From Dethiosulfatibacter sp. (GTDB lineage Bacteria; Bacillota_A; Clostridia; Tissierellales; Dethiosulfatibacteraceae), in NCBI GenBank assembly GCA_019084435.1, contig JAHRFV010000005.1, positions 1 through 5,388 of the forward strand: DNA of 5,388 nucleotides, given 5' to 3'. Made by a program: the position numbers and the translations under genes. Positions 1 through 4,990 of the stretch are shown piece by piece (the stretch's first letter is position 1; every line of letters starts with the position of its first letter). Below the pieces are notes generated by a model that worked only from the letters and a program-made list of their open reading frames with translations, was not told the DNA's origin and ran no database searches.

Positions 1-155
1 GTTGTCAATGACAAACGCAGGGTGCTGGAAAAACCGTCACACTTTCTCGTTAAAATATGCTAAAATGAAAATCAGTAAATCTATCTTAACAAGAGGGAGC
101 AGTCTATTCTTCTTTTTCCTACAGTAAAGTAACGCAACCATCATGAATGTTGAGT
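1..155. other. Non-coding left edge, no recognisable gene
   Basis: No supported gene lies here. The frame open from base 1 closes at a TAA at 61-63, and a second frame closes near 126, so a small upstream gene tail cannot be excluded but nothing identifies one. A purine-rich AGAGGGAG string near 91-98 looks like a ribosome binding site but has no ATG, GTG or TTG at a suitable distance after it. An extended -10-like TGCTAAAAT at 58-66 has no convincing -35 partner. The likely content is the end of an upstream transcription unit plus spacer. Confidence 0.5.
2..14. repeat. Perfect 6-1-6 palindrome, possible operator
   Basis: TTGTCA, one central A, then TGACAA form a perfect dyad of 13 bp. Short perfect dyads like this are typical of dimeric repressor sites, but it lies about 140 bp upstream of the nearest good promoter and at the edge of the window, so its target gene (if any) may lie outside. 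It does not match an operator consensus I can name. Confidence 0.25.
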
Positions 156-184
156 TTGTTATATACCTTTGGTAGTGTTATACT
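156..184 (+). promoter_or_regulatory. Sigma-A promoter for the TVP38-led cluster
   Basis: A -35 hexamer TTGTTA (156-161), a 17-bp spacer and a -10 hexamer TATACT (179-184) preceded by TGT at 176-178 (an extended -10) give good matches to the sigma-A consensus. Transcription would start near 191, leaving a leader of about 76 nt before the first gene. This is the best promoter upstream of the plus-strand cluster. The call rests on consensus and spacing only. Confidence 0.6.
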
Positions 185-238
185 TTCTATATGAGTAGAT
201 AAATTCTTTAGATCAACTGTATGAAAGGATGGTATCCC

Positions 239-292
239 GTGTATCATAGTGATGCCTGCAAGTTAAATGAAAAAATGGATATTAAAGCATAA
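239..292 (+). CDS. Possible 17-residue leader ORF overlapping the start of the TVP38 gene
   Basis: An AAAGGATGG string at 223-231 is the only strong Shine-Dalgarno-like sequence in the leader. Seven bases after it lies a GTG (239-241) opening a 17-codon frame that stops at TAA 290-292, inside the TVP38 coding region and in another frame. The same frame also contains an ATG at 221 that lacks its own ribosome binding site. Because the TVP38 start at 267 has almost no Shine-Dalgarno sequence of its own, ribosomes loaded on this leader ORF could reach it by translational coupling. The GGTATC at 231-236 can also pair with GATGCC at 251-256, folding part of the leader. There is no homology support, so it may be chance. 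Confidence 0.2.
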   Translation: MYHSDACKLNEKMDIKA

Positions 293-923
293 AAAAATAG
301 CTTTGTTTCTCCTGATTGCCTTAATTGTGTTTTTCAGTCCTTTTAGAACTCAATTCAGTATAGAAGAAGCAGGAGATTTTATTCGAAGTATTCAAGGCAA
401 TCCTTCGGCCCCATTGATTTATATAATGATATATATTGGAGGGGTCGTTCTGGCTTTACCAGGAATAGCGTTAACGCTTTTAGCGGCACCTATTTTCGGT
501 TTTTGGCAAGGATTGTTACTGGTGATTATTGGGTCGAATATTGGATGTCAATTAACTTTCTGGATTTCTAGATGGCTAGGCGGAGATTTAATCCAAAAGA
601 TTATTCGAGCTGACACGTTTTTGGAAAAAGCTTCCAAACAAATAGAAAAAAATGGATTGATTTTCATGCTTTATGTAAGATTGATTCCTCTCTTTCCATT
701 TAATGGCATTAATTATTTGTCCGGATTAACGAAAATCAGGTATAGAGACTATGCCATTGGTTCTTTAGTAGGAATGCTTCCTGGAACGACGGTTTATGTT
801 TATTTATCTCACACAGCAACTGATATTCAAAACAATCCATTGGGGATAATCGTATCAGTTGGCGTATTGCTGGGATTCACCTTGATAATATCTGTTGTTA
901 AAAGGAAAAGCAATTTGAATTGA
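267..923 (+). CDS. TVP38/TMEM64 family membrane protein (VTT domain, YdjX-like)
   Basis: This is an integral membrane protein of 218 residues, normal for the bacterial TVP38/TMEM64 family (SNARE-associated/VTT domain, PF09335), which is related to DedA proteins. It has a basic N-terminus and TM helix (about 9-25), a hydrophobic block with a re-entrant-like region (about 48-105), and helices at about 131-152, 162-181 and 191-211. Family marks are the GSN...R..G stretch at 89-105, the conserved arginine in YVRLIPLFPFN (R138) and the GMLPGT turn at 169-174. The 138-182 stretch resembles E. coli YdjX/YdjZ closely. Eukaryotic VTT proteins act as lipid scramblases and DedA proteins have been linked to lipid recycling; the substrate of this bacterial branch is not established. 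The ATG at 267 is forced because a TAA in frame sits at 264-266, but its Shine-Dalgarno is very weak. The next gene starts 14 nt after the stop. Confidence 0.9.
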   Translation: MKKWILKHKKIALFLLIALIVFFSPFRTQFSIEEAGDFIRSIQGNPSAPLIYIMIYIGGVVLALPGIALTLLAAPIFGFWQGLLLVIIGSNIGCQLTFWISRWLGGDLIQKIIRADTFLEKASKQIEKNGLIFMLYVRLIPLFPFNGINYLSGLTKIRYRDYAIGSLVGMLPGTTVYVYLSHTATDIQNNPLGIIVSVGVLLGFTLIISVVKRKSNLN

Positions 924-924
924 A

Positions 925-930
925 AAAGGA
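925..930 (+). promoter_or_regulatory. Ribosome binding site that fixes the phosphatidyltransferase start
   Basis: AAAGGA is followed by a 7-nt spacer and the ATG at 938. The TTG at 920, which overlaps the upstream stop codon, has only an AGGA about 14 nt away, so the ATG is the better start. Confidence 0.6.
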
Positions 931-937
931 TAAAAAA

Positions 938-1558
938 ATGATTGATACTAAAATAAGACCGTTAGTACAGACTTTATTTAATGATATGGGGAGATGGTTG
1001 GTCAAAACGAAAATCCAACCCAATCAAATAAGTATAGGAGCATTTGTGGCAGGGTTATTTTCAGCGGGTTTTATTGCCTTTGGACAGGTTTTTTCAGCAA
1101 TTGCCTTGCTTTGGGTGTCGGGACTTCTTGATGTACTTGATGGTACTGTTGCTAGACTATCTGGTAAAGCATCGCGTTACGGTGCTTACATGGATCTAAT
1201 TTTTGACCGTCTGGTTGAAAGTTCCTTTGTCTTTGGGTTTGCAATATGGCACAACCAACATCATTGGGTTTTTTATTTGTTTTTTATCGGGGTTATTTTC
1301 AACTTTTCAACTTTTATGGTAGCGGGAGCCTTGTTTCAAAACAAAAGTGATAAAAGCATATATTATGATTTTGGTTTGGTGGAGAGAACAGAAACCTTTA
1401 TTACGTTCACTCTGATGGCTTTATTTGCCCAAGTAGCGGTATATATACTAATGGTATTCAATCTATTGATGTTTTTAACAGGCATTGTACGTTTTTATCG
1501 AATCTATCAACAGGGTTCTTGGGTTCAGAGGGTGTTTGAAACACCACCTGAACCTTAG
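938..1558 (+). CDS. CDP-alcohol phosphatidyltransferase family protein
   Basis: This is a membrane enzyme of 206 residues, predicted to transfer a phosphatidyl group from CDP-diacylglycerol to an alcohol acceptor with release of CMP (PF01066). The complete family signature DGxxAR...GxxxDxxxD is visible: D65, D68, G69, A72, R73, G82, D86 and D90 (numbered from the ATG), so the metal and CDP site appears intact. Several hydrophobic segments follow, as expected for this six-TM fold. The acceptor alcohol cannot be read from sequence. The gene lies 14 nt behind the TVP38 gene, a pairing also seen as ydjX/ydjZ and ynjF in E. coli. A TTG at 920 would add six residues but has poorer ribosome binding. 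Oddity: the last dozen residues (VQRVFETPPEP and the stop) are encoded by one arm-loop-arm hairpin (1522-1554), so the C-terminus may have been remade by an inserted palindromic element. Confidence 0.88.
   Translation: MIDTKIRPLVQTLFNDMGRWLVKTKIQPNQISIGAFVAGLFSAGFIAFGQVFSAIALLWVSGLLDVLDGTVARLSGKASRYGAYMDLIFDRLVESSFVFGFAIWHNQHHWVFYLFFIGVIFNFSTFMVAGALFQNKSDKSIYYDFGLVERTETFITFTLMALFAQVAVYILMVFNLLMFLTGIVRFYRIYQQGSWVQRVFETPPEP
1522..1554. repeat. Strong hairpin inside the 3' end of the phosphatidyltransferase gene
   Basis: GGTTCAG (1522-1528) pairs with CTGAACC (1548-1554), and GGGTGTTT (1530-1537) with the complementary run 1539-1547. Only single bulged A residues (1529 and 1546) interrupt the stem, and the centre is GTTTGAAAC. 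The stem has about 13-15 pairs and lies within coding sequence, ending four bases before the end of the stop codon. There is no following T-run, so it is not a typical intrinsic terminator. With the next hairpin it forms a tandem structured unit. Confidence 0.75.
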
Positions 1559-1564
1559 AGACCG

Positions 1565-1638
1565 TTATCCAGGGACTCTACAGTGCTTATCTCCCACTTA
1601 TAGAAATGGGAGTCTTAGCACTGTTAGTCATCGGATAA
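1565..1638. repeat. Long imperfect palindrome with four paired arms
   Basis: Nested inverted arms share one axis: TTATCC (1565-1570) with GGATAA (1633-1638), GACT (1574-1577) with AGTC (1626-1629), ACAGTGCT (1580-1587) with AGCACTGT (1617-1624), and CTCCCA (1591-1596) with TGGGAG (1607-1612). They are separated by small internal loops (3/3, 2/1 and 3/4 nt) and an apical loop of about 10 nt. The 24 pairs over 74 nt are far beyond chance. It fills most of the 106-nt gap between the phosphatidyltransferase stop and the oxidoreductase start. The sequence after it (AATATTTAG) is not a T-tract. Confidence 0.8.
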
Positions 1639-1648
1639 AATATTTAGA

Positions 1649-1656
1649 AAAGGTGA
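1649..1656 (+). promoter_or_regulatory. Ribosome binding site that fixes the oxidoreductase start
   Basis: AAAGGTGA lies 8 nt before the ATG at 1665, just downstream of the long palindrome. It supports starting the oxidoreductase here rather than at the in-frame ATG at 1485, which would overlap the previous gene and the hairpins. Confidence 0.75.
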
Positions 1657-1664
1657 TTATTAGA

Positions 1665-2783
1665 ATGATGGAGTCATTTCCTGATAAAGTAGACTTTCTC
1701 TTGGTAGGAGGAGGTCATGCTCATGTGAATTTGATTTACAACCTAAGAAAGAAATTAACTCAAAAGGAGACAATTCTTCTTGTTTCTGAAGACAATTACC
1801 AATATTATTCTGGGATGGCTTCTGGATTTTTAGAAGGGATTTATTCTCTAGAGGAAATGACATTTAATTTGCCGAAAATGTGTCAGGAGCATGGCATATC
1901 TTTTATCAAAGGAAAAGTGACGAGGATTGATACTACGAGTCAGAAGATATGGATTGATCATCAGCACACAGTAGGTTATCAATATTTATCACTGGATATA
2001 GGATCGAGAATTGCCAGACCAACCTTTACTTTGAATATAAAGAATCACTTACCCATCAAGCCATGGTCAAATTTGACAATGATTAAAGAATGGATGTTCA
2101 AGGCTAACCCAAATGATTGTTGGATATTGATTGGTGGTGGAGCTGCAGGTGTCGAGATTGCATTTGCTTTGCGGGCAGGCTTTGAGAAGATGGAGAAAAA
2201 GGGAATAAACATAACAATCATTCATAGGTATGCAGATATTTTAAAAGATTATCCCGTAAAAACAAGAAAAAAAATAATTCAATATCTAGAAAGAAAAAAC
2301 ATCACTATACAGTGTAACTCTCAAATAACGCAGGTTTTCGAGACTGCAATAACTTTAAATAATCAGGAAACGATTCCGTACCAAAAAATCATCTTTACCA
2401 CAGGTCCAATAGCACCAGGTTTATTTGAAGGTACAGGATTGAAATTGGATAATAAAGGATATATGCTGGTTGATCCAAATCTAAGAAGTATCTCGAATCC
2501 ATTTGTTTTCGGGGCAGGAGATTGCATCGGATTTGAAGACTATCCTAATATCAAGAAAGCAGGGGTTTATGCCGTTAGACAGGCGTCCTATTTATGTGAA
2601 AATCTGGTCATGCTTAATGAAGGAAAAGAATTGAAAGCTTACTATCCTCAACAGGACTATCTATCCATTATGTCACTGGGACACAAAAAAGCAATACTAC
2701 ATTATAAAGGCTTGTATTGGCTAGGAATGTGGCCTTGGAAAATTAAGAACTGGATAGATATGAAGTTTGTCAAAAAAAGTTAA
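1665..2783 (+). CDS. FAD/NAD(P)-dependent oxidoreductase, SelD-N-terminal-domain type
   Basis: This is a 372-residue flavoprotein of the pyridine nucleotide oxidoreductase superfamily. The N-terminal FAD-binding motif is LLVGGGHAHV (12-21), followed by the YYSGMASGFLEGIYS block (47-61). Both are hallmarks of the TIGR03169-like family, which occurs alone or fused to the N-terminus of selenophosphate synthetase (SelD). The second dinucleotide motif IGGGAAGVEIA (156-166) should bind NAD(P)H, and VFGAGDC (281-287) is the late FAD contact. There is no CxxC pair, so it is not a dithiol disulfide reductase; an NDH-2-like electron transfer is more plausible. The aromatic, basic C-terminus (LYWLGMWPWKIKNW) could bind the membrane surface. 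The start is set by the 1649-1656 ribosome binding site and by the family N-terminus beginning just before the GGGHAH strand. The substrate or acceptor is unknown. No selD lies in the window. It is probably co-transcribed with the two genes upstream. Confidence 0.87.
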   Translation: MMESFPDKVDFLLVGGGHAHVNLIYNLRKKLTQKETILLVSEDNYQYYSGMASGFLEGIYSLEEMTFNLPKMCQEHGISFIKGKVTRIDTTSQKIWIDHQHTVGYQYLSLDIGSRIARPTFTLNIKNHLPIKPWSNLTMIKEWMFKANPNDCWILIGGGAAGVEIAFALRAGFEKMEKKGINITIIHRYADILKDYPVKTRKKIIQYLERKNITIQCNSQITQVFETAITLNNQETIPYQKIIFTTGPIAPGLFEGTGLKLDNKGYMLVDPNLRSISNPFVFGAGDCIGFEDYPNIKKAGVYAVRQASYLCENLVMLNEGKELKAYYPQQDYLSIMSLGHKKAILHYKGLYWLGMWPWKIKNWIDMKFVKKS

Positions 2784-2794
2784 AAACAAAGAAA

Positions 2795-2832
2795 AAGCTG
2801 CCATCTGAACTTGAACAGATATTTGGCAGCTT
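2795..2832. terminator. Intrinsic terminator between convergent genes
   Basis: AAGCTGCCA (2795-2803) pairs with TGGCAGCTT (2824-2832). Inner TCTG/CAGA pairs extend the stem past a small bulge. Read on the minus strand the stem is followed by TTTTTCTTTGTTT, a good T-tract, so it should terminate the cation transporter transcript. Read on the plus strand the tail (TTCTGTTATT) is weaker but could still end the oxidoreductase transcript. Confidence 0.8.
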
Positions 2833-2835
2833 CTG

Positions 2836-4002
2836 TTATTGATAGATAAAAGTATCTTCTTTTTCAATATTTACCACTATACGGTAAAAATCACTATTTT
2901 CATTAAACTTTTCAATGATATCATTTCTTAATGCTTCAATATCTTTATTGTTTAGAGTGTCAACTACAACAACATCGAATACAATAATTTTCTGGCCCCT
3001 TTCGTTGACAATTCTAAAATCATGAACATCCTTTATACTGTCATAGTCACTTGTGATTTTCTCAAGTATTTCTTTGTTGATTTGTGTACTGTCACATGCG
3101 TCCTCGACTGGATCGATGTGTATAACCAATTCAACACCAAATTTCTCCTTTACTCTGTTTTCAATAGTATCGATAATAGCATGAGCGTCAGAGAAAGTAT
3201 AATCACATGACATCTCCACATGTATGGTGGCAAGCTTGGTTTCAGGCCCATAGTCATGTATGATCAGATCATGTACACCGTCTATACTATCGAATTTTTT
3301 GATGAAATTGACAATATTATAGTATTCCTCAGCTTTTGGCGGGGATCCTATAATGGCGTTGAGCGTTTCTTTAAGTATTGTCACACCATTGTAGCCGATA
3401 AATAATCCAACAAATATTCCAGCAATTCCATCGAAAGAAAAAACCGTGTATTTTGAGAGAATAAAAGAAATCAATACGACACTAGTTGCTAATACATCAG
3501 CAACACTATCTACAAAAATAGCGTCCAGATTGTGAGAATCTATTTTTCTATTAAGCTCTTTGTTAAAGAAGGCCATCCATAACTTCACTAAAATTGAAAT
3601 GACCAATATCAAAACAACATACCACTTAAATATTACAGGCTGTGGATTGATAATCCTGAGGACAGAAGATTTGATCAACTCATAGCTGAACAATAGAATT
3701 ATGACAGAAATGATCATGGCCGAAATATATTCTGATCGCCCATGTCCGAAAGGATGATCCTTATCAGCTGGTTTGTCAGCCAATGTGAAACCGATGAATG
3801 ATACCAAGTTAGTTCCCAAGTCAGATAGATTGTTAAAGGCATCGGCGGTTATTGAAATACTATTGACCAACAGTCCTGTAATGAGCTTAAATGTAAACAG
3901 CGTTATATTACATATAGCACCAGTCAATGCACTGATGTACCCTATCGATTTTCTGCTTGCTTTCTTGTTTTTGAAGATGATTCTGATTAAAAGTTTGTTC
4001 AT
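2836..4002 (-). CDS. Cation diffusion facilitator transporter, probable Mn(II) exporter (MntE-like)
   Basis: This 388-residue protein is predicted to export a divalent metal across the cytoplasmic membrane in exchange for protons. Six TM helices lie at about 22-45, 49-74, 92-113, 123-145, 163-184 and 190-212. The loop motif DHPFGHGRSEY (82-92) is diagnostic of the family. The transport site reads N57 and D61 in TM2 (ADAFNNLSD) and D166 and D170 in TM5 (VDSVAD). Zn(II) transporters usually have His in one of these positions, whereas Asn/Asp with Asp/Asp is the pattern of Mn(II) exporters such as pneumococcal MntE. The cytosolic part holds a dimerisation domain (about 225-302, with VHDLIIHDYGP and IHIDP) and a second domain of similar pattern (about 308-382, with IKDVHDFRIV), making it longer than the roughly 300-residue norm but close to MntE. 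The ATG follows AGAGGAG with a 9-nt gap. It is transcribed alone, divergent from the pirin gene. Metal specificity is inferred. Confidence 0.9.
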   Translation of the reverse strand: MNKLLIRIIFKNKKASRKSIGYISALTGAICNITLFTFKLITGLLVNSISITADAFNNLSDLGTNLVSFIGFTLADKPADKDHPFGHGRSEYISAMIISVIILLFSYELIKSSVLRIINPQPVIFKWYVVLILVISILVKLWMAFFNKELNRKIDSHNLDAIFVDSVADVLATSVVLISFILSKYTVFSFDGIAGIFVGLFIGYNGVTILKETLNAIIGSPPKAEEYYNIVNFIKKFDSIDGVHDLIIHDYGPETKLATIHVEMSCDYTFSDAHAIIDTIENRVKEKFGVELVIHIDPVEDACDSTQINKEILEKITSDYDSIKDVHDFRIVNERGQKIIVFDVVVVDTLNNKDIEALRNDIIEKFNENSDFYRIVVNIEKEDTFIYQ

Positions 4003-4040
4003 GTGTCATTGCTCCTCTTATTGTAAGGTTTGGATTAATT

Positions 4041-4049
4041 ATTATAACA
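4041..4049 (-). promoter_or_regulatory. Extended -10 promoter for the cation exporter
   Basis: On the minus strand TGTTATAAT is a perfect -10 hexamer (TATAAT, plus-strand 4041-4046) with an extended TGn element. The sequence around the expected -35 (TATTCAA) is poor, which extended -10 promoters tolerate. Transcription would start near 4034, about 32 nt before the ATG. No clear metal-regulator operator is seen, and no manganese riboswitch fits in so short a leader. Confidence 0.55.
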
Positions 4050-4063
4050 TAATGCTTCATCCA

Positions 4064-4092
4064 TTGAATACTATTATTTAAAATGATAGAAT
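4064..4092 (+). promoter_or_regulatory. Sigma-A promoter for the pirin / alcohol dehydrogenase operon
   Basis: TTGAAT (4064-4069), a 17-bp spacer and TAGAAT (4087-4092) preceded by TGA (4084-4086) give an extended -10 sigma-A promoter. Transcription would start near 4099, about 30 nt before the TTG start. It lies back to back with the minus-strand promoter, with no overlap of the core elements. Confidence 0.6.
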
Positions 4093-4115
4093 GAACTGTA
4101 CATAATAAATAATTT

Positions 4116-4121
4116 AAGGGG
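4116..4121 (+). promoter_or_regulatory. Ribosome binding site that favours the TTG start of the pirin gene
   Basis: AAGGGG is followed by 8 nt and TTG at 4130. The in-frame GTG at 4121 overlaps this Shine-Dalgarno sequence itself and so cannot be served by it. Confidence 0.6.
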
Positions 4122-4129
4122 TGGCTGGT

Positions 4130-4978
4130 TTGAAGACAAAAAAAATTCAAAAAATTGTTAAAGCACATCCAACTTCGGATGGCGCGGGGGTTAAACTGAG
4201 ACGGGTATTCGGATATAATGAAATACCTGATTTTGATCCGTTTTTACTATTTGACCATTTTGGTTCTGACAATCGTGAAGATTATATGGCTGGCTTTCCT
4301 TGGCATCCTCACAGAGGTATAGAAACAGTCACCTATATGCTAAAAGGTGCTGTAGAGCATGGTGATAGCATGGGAAATTCAGGTATAATAGAATCTGGGG
4401 ATGTTCAATGGATGACAGCGGGCAATGGTATCATCCATCAGGAAATGCCCCAAGGAGATTCAGATGGCATGTCGGGTTTCCAGCTTTGGGTCAATTTACC
4501 GGCGACAGAAAAAATGATGGATCCGCGCTATAGAGAGATTAAATCTAAGGAAATACCTGAGGTTTACTTGAAAAATGGTATTATGGTTAAGGTATTAGCT
4601 GGCAAATTTATGGATGCTACCGGACCTGTACAGGATTTGATAGTGGAATGTAACTATTTTGATATCTCCCTAAAAAAAGGTTCTGTTTTCAAATATAATG
4701 TAATAGATGATAAAAAAGTTATTCTATACGTTTACGAAGGAAGTATTTTTATGCCTGAAGATGAAAAAGAAGTGGAGAGCTACCATGCTGTGATTTTGGG
4801 TGAAGGAAACTTGGTTGAGATTGCTGGCAAATCAGACGCGAAAGTATTGCTGTTTTCTGGTGAACCGATTAATGAGCCGATTCATTGGGGAGGACCAATC
4901 GTAATGAGCACCAAAGAAGATCTCAGACAAGCATTTGATGATTACAATAACGGGACGTTCATTAAAAATATGAAATAG
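4130..4978 (+). CDS. Pirin family protein (bicupin)
   Basis: This 282-residue protein (from the TTG start) is of typical pirin length. The N-terminal cupin domain (about 10-130) carries the full metal site: H59 and H61 in FPWHPHRGIETVTY, then H103 and E105 in AGNGIIHQEM, matching the two histidines, third histidine and glutamate that hold Fe(II) in pirins. The C-terminal cupin domain (about 165-280) ends with the family block EPIHWGGPIVM followed by the DDYNNGTF motif. Bacterial pirins are cytosolic; some have quercetin dioxygenase activity and others act as redox- or metal-dependent partners, so the actual role here is open. The family N-terminus (KIVKAHPTSDGAGVKLRRVFG) begins close to the TTG, consistent with the ribosome binding evidence. 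An in-frame GTG at 4121 would add three residues. The next gene starts 12 nt downstream, so the two form an operon. Confidence 0.92.
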   Translation: MKTKKIQKIVKAHPTSDGAGVKLRRVFGYNEIPDFDPFLLFDHFGSDNREDYMAGFPWHPHRGIETVTYMLKGAVEHGDSMGNSGIIESGDVQWMTAGNGIIHQEMPQGDSDGMSGFQLWVNLPATEKMMDPRYREIKSKEIPEVYLKNGIMVKVLAGKFMDATGPVQDLIVECNYFDISLKKGSVFKYNVIDDKKVILYVYEGSIFMPEDEKEVESYHAVILGEGNLVEIAGKSDAKVLLFSGEPINEPIHWGGPIVMSTKEDLRQAFDDYNNGTFIKNMK

Positions 4979-4990
4979 AAAGGTGAAGTC

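Larger units (their letters stand above)
1522..1638. mobile_element. Candidate palindromic mobile-element remnant or structured RNA (tandem hairpins)
   Basis: Two consecutive, unrelated hairpins occupy the boundary between the second and third genes. The density of base pairing, the position at a gene end with apparent replacement of a coding C-terminus, and the lack of any terminator T-tract resemble palindrome-bounded non-autonomous elements, such as the ends of IS200/IS605-type (tnpB) elements, whose right ends also encode an omega RNA. From general memory, the CTCCCA...TGGGAGTCTTAG block looks like recurrent sequence in Bacillaceae, but I cannot verify that here. No transposase or nuclease gene is in the window. 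An alternative is a cis-acting processing or stability structure in the operon mRNA. Confidence 0.33.

Noticed and set aside
58..66. Extended -10-like TGCTAAAAT as a promoter
   Set aside because: There is no acceptable -35 element and no gene within reach. The promoter at 156-184 explains the first gene better.
1565..1638. Long palindrome read as an intrinsic terminator
   Set aside because: No T-run follows on the plus strand, and on the minus strand the following bases (CGGTCTCTAAGG) are not a T-tract either. It lies between co-directional genes.
1485..1664. Extended N-terminus (60 codons) of the oxidoreductase from an ATG at 1485
   Set aside because: It would overlap 74 nt of the phosphatidyltransferase gene and translate through both hairpins. 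It has no family similarity, and a strong ribosome binding site sits right before the ATG at 1665, where the family N-terminus begins.
1660..1863. Minus-strand open frame of 67 codons
   Set aside because: It lies wholly antisense to the oxidoreductase N-terminal FAD-binding region and shows no recognisable domain.
4003..4034. Manganese riboswitch (yybP-ykoY type) in the exporter leader
   Set aside because: The predicted leader is only about 32 nt, too short for that fold, and no matching conserved segments are seen.
4041..4053. ATTAT-AAC-ATAAT inverted repeat as a regulator operator
   Set aside because: It is short and entirely AT-rich apart from the centre, and half of it is the -10 element itself. 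It is not convincing as a Fur-, PerR- or MntR-type site.
3022..4081. Three plus-strand open frames (3022-3210, 3220-3405, 3773-4081)
   Set aside because: All are antisense to the cation exporter, and none resembles a known family.
3908..4168. Minus-strand frame of 86 codons starting inside the pirin gene
   Set aside because: It spans both divergent promoters and overlaps the start of the pirin gene and the exporter in another frame. The composition looks like translated non-coding sequence.
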